Assembly (NCBI GenBank): GCA_949152475.1
Contig: OX424564.1
Coordinates: 6,200,001-6,264,000, forward strand
Direction of reading: 5' to 3'
DNA: 64,000 nucleotides
From: Terebella lapidaria
Lineage: Eukaryota > Annelida > Polychaeta > Terebellida > Terebellidae
Both the position numbers and the translations under genes were made by a program. The notes beneath the pieces were generated by a model. It worked only from the letters and a program-made list of their open reading frames with translations, was not told the DNA's origin and did no database searches. Shown piece by piece: positions 49,149 through 59,924 of this stretch (the first letter of the stretch is position 1; each line of letters starts with the position of its first letter).

Positions 49149-50588
49149 TACTCTTTATCAAAAGTCTGGAATCACTTTGGTAACCAAGGGAATAAGATTA
49201 TTTCCATATATAAAATGAAGGTGCAATATATTTATTCTATTTCATACATATTTCGGACAATGCTAATCAATGAGTACTGCATTTATTGTGTTGTAAAACA
49301 AGTTGACATGGTTGAATAACAGATGTAACAAAATGTGCTTGAAATCGCACATAGCATCACAGTAACATTACAAGCTCAATAACGTGTTGGTCCTCCACCA
49401 TTTTGCACGCATGCTTGACATCTGGATCTGCATGACCTGTACAATTTTTGCAGGTCGGCTTGAGGAATGTGATCCCATTCAGCATGCAAAGCTGCAGTCA
49501 AAGTTCTGACATCTATGACTGGTGGATCCAAACAACGAACGCGTCTCCCTAGGATGTCCCACACATGCTCGATGATGTTCAGATCTGGGGACTTTGCTGG
49601 CCATTCCATGTGCAGACAATCTTCGTGGTTATCCCAAAACTCGTTCACAACCCTGGCACGATGACATGGGGCATTATCATCTTGGAAGATGAATCCCCTC
49701 CCCACACGTGTGAGTCCGAATGGAACTGCTACTGGATCAAGAATTGTGTCCCGATAGCGAACAGCGTTCAGTGTGTTCGGCACCACGATAAGTGTCGACT
49801 TATGCGCGTACGATATGGCACCCCAGACCATAACGCTGCCACCTCCATATCGGTCCACTTGCTCAATGTACTTGGGATTGTACCTCTCGCCCTTCGGTCT
49901 CCAAACTCTCAGACGCCCGTCAATGAACTTGACACAAAACCTGCTTTCATCACTGAAAACAACGTTCGTCCACTTTTGCAGGTTCCAGCGTGCATGCGAA
50001 CGAGCCCATTTCAGTCTTGCCATTATGTTTGTCTGTGATAGCATTGGGAAATTAGCTGGTTTGTGACTATGGAGGCCTGCATTATGCAAACGACGACAGA
50101 TTGTCATTGAACTAACAGGATGATGCCGTGTTGCTCGCATATGAAGCTGCAAATCTGACAATGACGCTGTCGGTTTCCGATTGGCCTCCGCCACGAGGTC
50201 TTCATCATCCAATGTATCCGTCACCCGAGGCCTTCCAGATCGCTTCTTGTCAACAACGTGCCCGGTCTCACGATATCTTTGTACACATTTGGTGACGGTT
50301 CCGGGGCTGACATTCAAGTGTTCAGCAATACGTCTATTGCTCCAGTGAGCATCATCCCGCAATGTCACAATGCGCCACCGGACATCTTCTCGCAGATAAC
50401 GAACCATTTTCTACATGTAATGATTTGCGAAATACTTCAATGACCTATTCAAAATACCTCAATGAACTATGTCTATGTGTTACTAAATTATATGGTCTAA
50501 TCACCATGGTAACAATTATTACATATGCAACGTTTTAACTCAATTAATGGCAACACTAAAAGTGATTCCAGACTTTTGATAAAGGGTG
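49149..50588 (-). mobile_element. Tc1-type DNA transposon, full length (1440 bp)
   Basis: The inverted ends share CTTTATCAAAAGTCTGGAAT followed by CACTTT. The left reads TACTCTTTATC and the right, inverted, CACCCTTTATC. TA flanks both sides (49147-49148 and 50589-50590). The sister segment at 54943-54958 has the uninterrupted site GCCATATATACGTATG with a single TA, so the boundaries are confirmed by a paralogous empty site. The TIRs match for about 28 bp with a few differences at the outer left end. It encodes one uninterrupted transposase. Confidence 0.95.
49376..50407 (-). CDS. Tc1-family transposase, 343 aa, DD35E
   Basis: Catalyses cut-and-paste transposition at TA sites and acts in the nucleus on its own TIRs. 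N-terminal helix-turn-helix region about residues 1-50 (NRRIAEHLNVSPGTVTKCVQ), a KRSGRPR AT-hook-like linker at 55-61, a second HTH to about 115, then a DDE domain. The acidic triad is D153 (VVFSDESRF), D244 (FQDDNAPCH) and E280 (SPDLNIIEHVWD). A glycine-rich GGGSVMVWG box lies at 188-196. There are 35 residues between the second D and the E, whereas classical Tc1 and Sleeping Beauty have 34; DD35E branches of the Tc1 group are known. Length is full (family about 340) and no stop or frameshift interrupts it. The + strand frames over it are antisense artefacts. Confidence 0.95.
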   Translation of the reverse strand: MVRYLREDVRWRIVTLRDDAHWSNRRIAEHLNVSPGTVTKCVQRYRETGHVVDKKRSGRPRVTDTLDDEDLVAEANRKPTASLSDLQLHMRATRHHPVSSMTICRRLHNAGLHSHKPANFPMLSQTNIMARLKWARSHARWNLQKWTNVVFSDESRFCVKFIDGRLRVWRPKGERYNPKYIEQVDRYGGGSVMVWGAISYAHKSTLIVVPNTLNAVRYRDTILDPVAVPFGLTRVGRGFIFQDDNAPCHRARVVNEFWDNHEDCLHMEWPAKSPDLNIIEHVWDILGRRVRCLDPPVIDVRTLTAALHAEWDHIPQADLQKLYRSCRSRCQACVQNGGGPTRY

Positions 50589-52131
50589 TATACGTATGTA
50601 ATGTCCTTGAAAAATACATGAACATATCCTTATTGACATCATTCTCATCGAATATGATTCTAATATCTCCATAGTAGAATATAGAACATTTAAATTCACT
50701 GACGTACCATCAGCTAATATTAATGAATTTGTCCCCATGTATAAAAGATGACGTTATTTGGGAAGTAAATGTATCAATTGTATTTGAAGGTATATAACTA
50801 CTCATTCACTGAAACAAAATTCTAATATGCCTACCCACAATTCACTTTCTATCTTTGGTTCTTGAAATGTGCAACGTTTGGACTGGAATAAATTCCAAAG
50901 TTTTACCAATACTAGCCTAATTGCCTCATTTGCTGGGCCTAATGTCAAGCGATACACGCACGCAGAAATGCGTTCATGACTACAACATTCATGAGCAACC
51001 AACCTAGGGTCATGCGATTATACCAATTTGCCTTGTTCACTGTGGTGAAATAGCGATTTCATGCATACCTATGAAATGCTTAAGAAATGGCTAGTCATCC
51101 TTGGAATGAATAAAAGTAAGAAAATGTTGTGTTTTTCGTGGCAGGTTATTCATCTGTGGTAGTATTCATACTAAAAACTGAAATTTCATCAAAAATGAAT
51201 TATTTATATCATGGGATCCATCATTTTCTCTTCATTACTCATGCTAATTTAAATAATGTGATGCAGAAAGAATTCCTACCGCTTTCAATAAAGAGACTGA
51301 TAATTACAAAAGTGAATTGATGATCATGTGATTAAGATACTGTATTCTAATGACCACAGTCTTTCGTAGACTCAAGAGCACACCCATACTGGGTACACAC
51401 GTTTCTGTCTCACGATCTTTTTCACGACACAACCACGCATAAAGACATTCCTTCTGCCAAGTTACATTAATAATGCTAAGTCAGATCGCCTCCGTCGAGT
51501 GAGCTTCCTTTTAGCAGGAATCACTCCCTCTCAGAGCCTCGGCAAGTTTTTTTTTTCTCCTGTTTGTTCTAACGTGGGGGATTTCCTCCTCGCCACTGCG
51601 AAAGGGTTCGTGGGTATCAATAATGAGCCAGTTGTACCTTTACTTTATTTCAATTACATGTAATCGAGGCACGACTTCACCGTGATATGAGCTTCACTGA
51701 ATCTCGCGATATCTCCTGAATACCTGTTTCTAAAACACGTAGCTCATGACCAAAAGCTCATCATAAATGTCCGAACGCAAACTGAAAAGCAGGCCAAAAA
51801 GGAGACTTAAAAAACTATGGTGACCTCCAGTGACAAAAGACAAAATTGGTTGACTTGGAAATAACATTGAAAGAGATATGTATCTACATCTAATTTTGAC
51901 GTCCATCGATGTCTTGAGATATATCCTATCAATGATAAATATACATAAGTGAAGATGCCTTGTTTTGGGGAAAAGTTTTCGAATATGACAAGTGGATGAC
52001 TTTTCTACTTCCCCCCTTCCCCATAAATCTACAGGATTGGGGGTTTGAATGCTTTATGTTAATTGAAATAGATGGTATATGAAAATCGTGTTACCCTAAT
52101 GTATATGTGATTGTAAACAGGCACCGGGTTG

Positions 52132-54745
52132 AATCACTCTCACATATACGTTTCGGAAGATTCACCCATATTTATTCGTCGGTCACCTTCGAAACCAGTA
52201 TATATGTATGTGCGTAAAAATAGATAAACCATGTATACATTATTTAATTGAACATGTGTGATATGTACATGTCTGGTCAAGTTCTGGTCGAATATATGAC
52301 ATCAGACATCAAAATAATTAACACTGTTGTTTTGTTACTGCCGTGCCAATAACCATGTGTTGACATCATATTACTGTATCTCTCATGTGCATTTTGAAGC
52401 TTGAATGTACATGCATTCATAGTGTGAGAACTTACGATGAACATGTACCATAATGCTACCACAAACTGCACTGTATCTGGCCGATTGTACACAATACACA
52501 ACGTTTGTTCCTTCACTTGGCTTGCACATGTGAGTAAATAGTTAACTAGTTTGTTGGTTGTTGTCGAATAAATATTCTTGCCATTTTCAGCACAGGTTTC
52601 TGGATACCGACCTCACAAGAATAGCTGGAATACTTCAATTTGTAATAAACTACTGTTGTTGATGATTTTGATAGGTATAATTTCAAATTAGTCGGGCTTC
52701 AGTTAATGGCTTGACTACAATGAGTAGGTCTGGATGTAGGTTGGAATTTACCGGATAAATATCTGAAAATGATTACAGATACCGTATAGTCTGCATGATT
52801 CACACCAGACAAAAATGATTCGAATAAATATCGTGGTTCCTGTATCACCAACTCCTGAATGAACCATGACGTTAATAAGCCGAAAAAAATATTTTGGTTC
52901 TGGTTTTCAATGTTCACAAAAGTGATGTGATGATGTGTTCTTTCTTTATTCCCTATAGTTGGCTGTTGACGACGGACACGATAGAATAGGGCCAATTCGG
53001 CAAAAATTACACCAAATTTAGGAATGTGAAAGACATTTGAGAATGTTTTGGGACCATTTGCCTCGATCTGATCTCACTGGAATCGATACGTGAGTGGCCA
53101 CTAATCAAATCTCGGGAACTGATGCGTACAACGAGTGGTGTGCAGTGTTTCAGTGACATGTGCAATCCACCCGATCCATACTACTTAGTTTTGGCCCTGG
53201 TTTGAGCTACTAGTACCACACCAAAATATTTTCCAACCCTGACACGTTCTGAGTATATTTATGGGAGGAAATGGTGCCTGAATAAATTTTCATAGAAATT
53301 CTCACAATGATAAATGTTATTATTATCGATCAAATTAATATCGATTGAAGCAAGGAGAACCTCAGAAAGAGTTGTAGGAGCGTCTAGGGAATACTAAGAA
53401 CATCACATTAAGACTCAAGGAAATTGAAACCACAAGTTGGCAAAATTAACTGGAATTAAGGAAAAAAATATACCTGTAAATAATAAGAACTACTTGCAAG
53501 AAATAAATATTACATCTGCCCCAATAGACGTAAATAAAACACCTATTCTAGATGGTTACGAGACTGTGCATGCATACCAAGGTGGCATACTCGCTGATGA
53601 AAACCCGCTGCTATTTACGAAAACTTACGAAATAAATTCAGGGGGAAAATGAGAGATCTTAGTTCTATATGACTTTAAGCGACGAAATAAATAGTCAGTG
53701 TGAGTGTGCCTTCTGTGCTTTGGTGTGCTGAGGGTTATGATATAACAAAGTGCAAACCATCAGCCATCTTGTCGTCACAACCAGTGCAGTTATACAGACA
53801 TACCTGATATCTATCCATATGTCATGACATACTTGTTGATTTAACCACAAATACGTCATCTTTGACGGAGTGCAATTGACAGATCATAAATCTATCAATT
53901 GGAATGATGAGATTATCGTGTTTGCCACAGCAAGAAGGCTGTGGGATACTGGTGTGACGTATGTGCGTAAGTATCAGCTTACTTGTCAATAAACTATGCT
54001 GTACGTCGGTTGTAAGTATTATGTCTAATATATAAAGGTTCCTTGATTTCACCTCCTGGTGGCCATATATTCGGGTTCAAAAAGTTACTTGAAGTTTATT
54101 ATTTTTCTCGACAATAACCGTAAGGATTGCTGAAGAAACTAGTTTGGATCGCTCTGAAATCCCTGACTTTCTATCACTTCTATATCTAGCATGTTTACTT
54201 CTATATCTTTGGCAGGTTTGGATTTGCAAGTACTAATGTTCCGTTCGTGTCTGTTCTACTTGCGTGCGGCCTAGACACCAGTTCTTATTGAGGATCGTTC
54301 TGGAAGGATTTGTCAGGAAAAAAGATATCCTGAAGGAGAATGATAAATGATATTTCTATACAAATGTCCCAGCCAGATATATGTTTACCGATTCGGCCCA
54401 CATTTCGGGTGGGCGAATTCCTCGGACACATTGTTCTGCAAGGTATCCCATTCACCGAATGGTTGTTGACCCTTTCCTCGGGGGCAAAACACGTACCAGG
54501 TGAGAGAATGCTCCTGAGGTGCTACAACGACACTTATCTTCCTTTGTTGCACTTGAACTATTGTCAGGCGCAACAAGTTCTGAGGTTTATGCCTAAAGGG
54601 CTGGTTGGTGGATGGATGGATGGAGACATTCTTGGGAAAATCAAATGTACTCACCTTAGTAAATTTGAATTATTGAATCAGCGCTATAGAGATGCACGAG
54701 TCTTGATCATAAATGTATTAGAGGAAATTCTGCACGCAAGTGGTT
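52132..54745 (+). repeat. 3' flank, second copy of the younger duplication
   Basis: Near-identical partner of 46033-48639, offset about 6.1 kb. It begins abruptly after GCACCGGGT of the preceding segment. It contains the same AATAAA sites and small frame, but no exon 2 precedes it, so it is not a functional gene end. Confidence 0.88.
53437..53652 (+). other. Small unrecognised frame, twin of 47380-47572
   Basis: 71 codons open (MAKLTGIKEKNIPV at the start, KTYEINSGGK at the end). Preserved with the first copy because the whole flank is recently duplicated, so preservation is not evidence of selection. Product unknown. Confidence 0.2.
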
Positions 54746-55538
54746 GAGAACGGCAGTAAATGATTTGAAATTATTTGTACGAAGAAGACTACCGGAGAGA
54801 AGGTCACAGCCTTCTGTCGCTCAATTAGCAGATGATCTACCCACACAAACGGGGAAGAGGAATAGGGCTAGGTACAGCTGTTCTGTGCAAAATCAAGATG
54901 AGCCTTTTGTATAGTTTCGATTCCCATCAAGAGTGCGTCACTGCCATATATACGTATGTATATCATGTCCTTGAAAAATATATGAACATATCCTTATTGA
55001 CATCATTCTCATCGAATATGATTCTACTATCTCCATAGTAGAATATAGAACATTTAAATTCACTGACGTACCATCAGCTAATATTAATGAATTTGTCCCA
55101 TGTATAAAACATGACGTTATTTGGGAAGTAAATGTATCAATTGTATTTGAAGGTATATAACTACTCATTCACTGAAACAAAATTCTAATATGCCTACCCA
55201 CAATTCACTTTCTATCTTTGGTTCTTGAAATGTGTAATGTTTGAACTGGAATAAATTCCAAAGTTTTACCTAATTGCCTCATTTGCTGGGCCTAATGTCA
55301 AGCAATACACGCACGCATAAATGCGTTTATGACTACAACATTCATGAGCAACCAACCTAGGGTCATGCGATTATACCAATTTGCCTTGTTCACTGTGGTG
55401 AAATAGCGATTTCATACATACCTATGAAATGCTTAAGAAATGGCTAGTCATCCTTGGAATGAATATAAGTAAGAAAATGTTGTGTATATGAAAATTTTGT
55501 TACCCTAATGTATATGTGATTGTAAACAGGCACCGGGT
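54746..55538 (+). repeat. Intron-like duplicate segment of the younger copy, shortened
   Basis: Near-identical to parts of 48960-52129. It lacks the first roughly 300 bp, the Tc1 element (empty TA at 54949-54950) and about 0.95 kb between GTTGTGT near 55484 and ATATGAAAAT, corresponding to about 51135-52078. It ends at GCACCGGGT (55530-55538), the natural continuation point into the older unit. Confidence 0.85.
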
Positions 55539-57669
55539 GATAGACTGGCGTGTCAATTGGGAAGGGCTGATGTTTGGCGGCATATTTTCTGGCAAAACAT
55601 CTTGTTCCAGATTTGTGCTAGGGGAATCCTCGGCAACTGTCATGAAAGATGAAACCCCATATTCGCCATTTGGTCGTCGACCCTTTCCTCGGGGTGAAAC
55701 ACGTAGCCAGTTACCACCTTATCGTCTGCTCCTGAGGCATAATGGCATCTCTCATCCTTTGTTGCACTTGAATTGCCGTTTGGCACAGGAAGTTCTGAGG
55801 TTTGTGCCATTCTCTGGAGAATGAAATGTATGACACAAGTGAATTTGAATTGTACCAGTGATTGTGGCCCCGAGACTGGCTTAAAGGATACAAATTATAT
55901 AGGATGAGATTTGTGAATGTGAGCTTTGAGGCCATACATAATACAGCCCTCAGGCTTTGTATGGTGTCTTCAGCAACTTACATGTATCGATTGGGTTTTT
56001 TCTGTTCAAATTATGTCTGTTTATTTCATATTTTGTCAGTTTATTCCATTATCATTTTCTCACTTATTGCTTATTATTTCATATCATTTCATTTGCTGAA
56101 TAAAACATATCCTATCCTATCCTAGGAGTGTCTGGTGGTATTAAGTAGATTCCGAGGCACAAATCTGATACCATTGTCGGAGGAACGGTTTTCTCATTCC
56201 ATCAGTAACCATCCCATATTTTCTCTTCCATGCTCTATATACCTATATCGTGATGGAGTTACATGACGGCAATGGCGCTCAAATGAGTGTAATGGACGTT
56301 GGCAATGCAATGTCCCATTAAACTAATTAAAAGTACTTCCTGAGTTCATTTTTTTCCAGGTCCTAAGGCAGCTAAAATATAGAATGAGTCTGGAAAATGT
56401 GAGATTTGAAACCTGACTTGCTTGTCCCTGTCATCGGGGATATTGCATTAATATTGATGTCTGTCTGAAGTTTTTATAAACAACGAGGGAGTTTCTCCTG
56501 AGAAAGCACACAGTGACCGTAAATTGTTTTGGCGGCCGAGGGATGGGGGCGTTTGGCAGATGCTGTCATGAGAATAAAGATGATCATACTCGTGATAACG
56601 CTGCCATCTGGGTTGAGTATATGGATGACCCCAGTGTCACATCCTGTCCTCCAAAATCTACCGTGTTCGCCGTTATTCATCTGGTTATATCCAGTATTTT
56701 GTTTCTGCACTGCGTCATATCTTAATCGATCGATTGAATGGTTTCCAAGGGGGTTAAAGCCTTGATATATGCCAATCTTATATCGTCATGGAGTTGTCCC
56801 GCTATATATTGAAGACCCACGTTTTCAGTGTGTGTATTTTTTCAGTCATCAAGGAAAAGTTTCTCAATACTCGTTTCACATGATTTGAATCGTTCATTGA
56901 TCAATTATCTGAAATTCTCCAAAATATTGTGATGACTGCCTGTTATGTTTCTGTGTCACTTGGTATTTTAGCATTCACATTTGTCGCACGGGGACATTCA
57001 ATTTCATTGAGACATTCATTTGTGAAACCGTGGCTGAAGTGAACAAAATAAGTCTGATGATTTCATTTCATAAAATATTCACTCTTAGTAAGTCCTTGTG
57101 CTTATTATCACGAAACTAATCGGTCACTGGATAGGAATATAATTGCTGCCACGGGTACAGTGGTGTTTGTATAGTGCATAAAATACAACTCTGACTGATA
57201 TAATGCCTATATTTCAGGGACATTGTCATCCAGTACAGAGTAAGAAGAAAAGAATCGGCAGTGCATTAGAAAAATAATAAGTGTGCTTTCTGGTGACTGT
57301 TTAATTATGAAAACCAAATACACTAAAAAGCACTATGAAAACCAAATACACTAAAAAGGTACCGTGGTGGTTATGTAGTACATTGTATATACCTGGGAAA
57401 GATGTCAATATTTCATGGAAAGTGTTGTCGACTGCAGAGTGAAGTGAAAAGTTTTGGCACTGTATTAGGAAAATAATATGTGTGCTTTCTTGCGGTTGCC
57501 TCAATTATGAACACTAAATACACCACAAAATGGCAGACTCATGGCAACAAAATGTAGTTGAATATCATAGATGATGTTTTTTATCATTGTACAGAAACAC
57601 AAAAATACATGTAAAGACATCCTTTTCACTACTTTCATTGACATCAGTGTGGGGTCTGGTGTGTTCCAG
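55539..57669 (+). repeat. Older duplicate of the TRHR intron, right part
   Basis: Homologous to intron 41970-45524 minus its two repeat insertions. It carries the same GAGTGTCTGGTGG and CATCAGTAACCATCCCATAT blocks as the third unit (62045, 62120). It ends in CAG just before a dead exon 2. An inserted LINE-like fragment sits at 55905-56122. A small tandem duplication of GAAAACCAAATACACTAAAA lies near 57307-57356. Confidence 0.8.
55905..56122 (+). mobile_element. 5'-truncated LINE-like fragment with (TATCC)n tail
   Basis: Absent from the sister unit, where the flanking TATAGGA runs straight into GTGTCTG (near 62040). It is flanked by TAGGA on both sides (55900-55904 and 56123-56127). The 3' end carries AATAAAACA and then (TATCC)n, as in LINE tails. 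The remnant is too short to name the family. The 87-codon frame here spans the host-insert boundary and is not a gene. Confidence 0.65.
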
Positions 57670-57870
57670 GTAATTGAAATGCTGAGCATAGTGTTTGTGA
57701 TGTTCATGATCTTCTGGAAACCCTTTCGTATCTACGTGATGTAAAATTCGTTTGCAAGCCAGCACTATGAGGATTACTTGTTGATACTGTTATGTAGAAC
57801 GATGGTACATTGCAATCAGCCCCATCTTCTACAAATGCATGTCAGTCAACTCATCGTATTTTTAAGTACA
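57670..57870 (+). pseudogene. Dead copy of TRHR exon 2 (older duplicate 1)
   Basis: Preceded by an intact acceptor (TTCCAG). It starts GTAATTGAAATGCTGAGCAT, matching exon 2. By codon it reads VIEMLSIVF, then WKPFRIYVM and a stop where the gene has VYN (TAC AAC has become TAA AAT). NSFASQ and YEDY follow, then a deletion of about a dozen bases in helix 7 (TACATTGCAATCAG for TACATGAATAGTGCGATCA). W and P of the helix 6 motif are partly lost (MPY has become KPF). No exon 1 precedes it. The stop and deletion are shared with the copy at 63290. Confidence 0.93.
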
Positions 57871-59224
57871 ATTCTGAAGGCCGCTGTCGAACCCCATACA
57901 TTATAACTTGCCTTCTCGTGCAAATGGTTTTCCCTTATGGTTCTGATATTACGAAGTGCAAAATTTCATCAGATCATAATCTTGTCTTCACAACCAGTGC
58001 AGATACAGAGGTATAACAGGTGTCTATATATATGACATCACAACCAGTGCAGATACAGAGGTATAACAGGTGTCTATATATATGACATGATGAAGTCATC
58101 ACAGAATTGCACTCACCACTTTTTCAACAGAAACGATGATAATCAATTTCTATTGGTAATATTAGGTGTGGAGAAACATTACTTTCTAAAAATCCACCAA
58201 TCATTATAACTAAGTGTGTATTCTTGTGCATTCGTCAATTTATATGGTTACCATTGTGCAAGGATGTTTTTGCAAATATACAACAACAAACGAAAACAAC
58301 CAAACATCCATTAATTTATGACGTGAATTCCTAGAATGAAAATATAGACATGCATCACGCAGCAAACAACATACCCATTTATAATTGAAGTATTTTTTTT
58401 TACTTTTTGGTATAGTGAAAGAGCGTGTGCTGATGCATTCTCCGATAGTGGTACTGCCCATTGGGATGATGCGATTATCATATTTTTCTTAGACTATAGG
58501 ATATAAAAGGTATAGGATACTCTTCAGGCATCTCTTTGGTATCAGTTTAATAATCGTTAACTATGTTGCTTGTAAACATTATATCTGATATTGTAAAGTC
58601 ACATGATCCCACCTCCTGAACGGCATATATGTGGGTTCATAAAGTTCACAGAAATGTTTATCTTGCTTGACAATGATGGTAGAGATTAACACATTAGTTT
58701 TGATCAGGCGCAAATATCCCACACTTCATAATTGTTCTCTTGCATGTTACCATTTGTGAGTATTACTGTTATGTCCGTGTATGTTCTGGTAACCCACTGA
58801 CTGGACATCAGTGCTTGCACATTTATCAAGGGTCGTTCTGTGAAAATCTGACATGAAAAGCGATACTTGTAACCTCGACGAGAATGATGGATACTGGTCT
58901 TCCTGTACAAATCTCCTTCTTGGCAGATATCTTTATACGGAGATGACCCACATTTCTGGTGGGTAAATTCCTCGGGCACATTATTTAGCAAGGTGTCCCA
59001 TTCACCGAATGGTTGTTTCCTCGGGGCAAAACACGTAGCAACTGAGCATCGTATCGTATGAGGTGCTACACAACGACAATTGTCATCCTTTGTTTCACTT
59101 GAACTATTGCACTTGAACTATTGTCAGGCGCAACAAGTTCTGTGGTTTGTGGCTGAAGAGGGTTGGTTGGGGGATGGATCGCTGGAGACATTCTTGGGAA
59201 AATCAAATGTACTGACACTAGTAA
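57871..59224 (+). repeat. 3' flank of the older duplicate
   Basis: Resembles the A flank only from about 47640 onward (CTTGTCTTCACAACCAGTGC at 57981). The 1.6 kb between the stop codon and that point in the main gene is absent here. A 50-bp direct tandem duplication lies at 57989-58088. The GGGGCAAAACACGTA region near 59023 corresponds to 54482. No gene. Confidence 0.75.
57989..58088. repeat. 50-bp tandem duplication
   Basis: Two identical 50-bp copies starting CACAACCAGTGCAGATACAG at 57989 and 58039. Absent from the sister copy at about 63610, so recent. Confidence 0.95.
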
Positions 59225-59919
59225 TGTAGTGTATAAAGTCAATGTCGTTGTTTTTGTTTCAAGACACAGTTTATTCCAGTGGTCACACACGTTGTTTGTT
59301 TGTAACTTCTATGGTACGGTATGAAACTGCACGAAACGAAACGGTTGAACTGGAAATATACCCAAAAAAAAGTATTTGAGAATATTGTTACATATATCTA
59401 CTAATATTCTAAATTATTCAAAGGTAAGTACTGAGTAATATACACATATTGATATATAATATAATACTGTTCTATATGTAATAAAGAGCAACTATCCAAC
59501 CCAATATGTCTACTGTGTTGTCTATTTTTACACGACATTGACACATATGCATGATACATGAATATATACATGTATGGACCAGTAAATCAAAATATATTCA
59601 GGGAAATTCTAGCAAAATATACACGAAGAAATTGAACGCTAAATTACACCTCTATTTGGGATATAACCTGACTAAAACACTCGTAATATTGAACTCGATA
59701 CATTCAGAGATATATTAAATTATTTACCACACTGGGACATGGGGTTTATTTGTGTTTGTTTGCATTTGAAGACTCGTCAAATATATTTTTCCGACAAACG
59801 TTTCTAGAAAACCAACGCTATCTTGACCTTGACATTGTTATCACCACCGTGAACCATGACGCAAAAAACAATAATTACATAATATGATCACCGCATGGAA
59901 TAGAGCACTGCGGGTAACA
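59225..59919 (+). mobile_element. Solo LTR of an LTR retrotransposon (fossil)
   Basis: Starts TGTAGTGTATAAAG and ends GGGTAACA (TG...CA ends), with a 5-bp target duplication AGTAA on both sides (59220-59224 and 59920-59924). The same site is unoccupied in the sister flanks: CTAGTAAATTTG at 48544 and TTAGTAAATTTG at 54657. It contains a TATA-like word near the left and AATAAAG near 59480. It is 695 bp long with no internal coding part, so only one LTR remains. The superfamily is unresolved (Gypsy, BEL and Copia all fit). It is younger than the local duplications. Strand is assigned from the AATAAAG. Confidence 0.85.
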
Positions 59920-59924
59920 AGTAA

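Larger units (their letters stand above)
48640..52131 (+). repeat. Intron-like duplicate segment, carrying a Tc1 insertion
   Basis: Homologous to TRHR intron 39540-42000, and nearly identical to 54755-55538 where both are present. It lacks any exon 2. It ends at GCACCGGGT (52121-52129), where it is joined directly to a second copy of the 3' flank, marking the tandem-duplication junction. The Tc1 element occupies 49149-50588. Confidence 0.85.

Noticed and set aside
49565-50066. Two + strand frames of 97 and 157 codons.
   Set aside because: Shadows of the Tc1 transposase on the opposite strand.
48640-52131. A full receptor duplicate that lost exon 2 by deletion.
   Set aside because: The breakpoints at 46033, 52131 and 55538 are explained more simply by tandem duplication of a block that never included exon 2.
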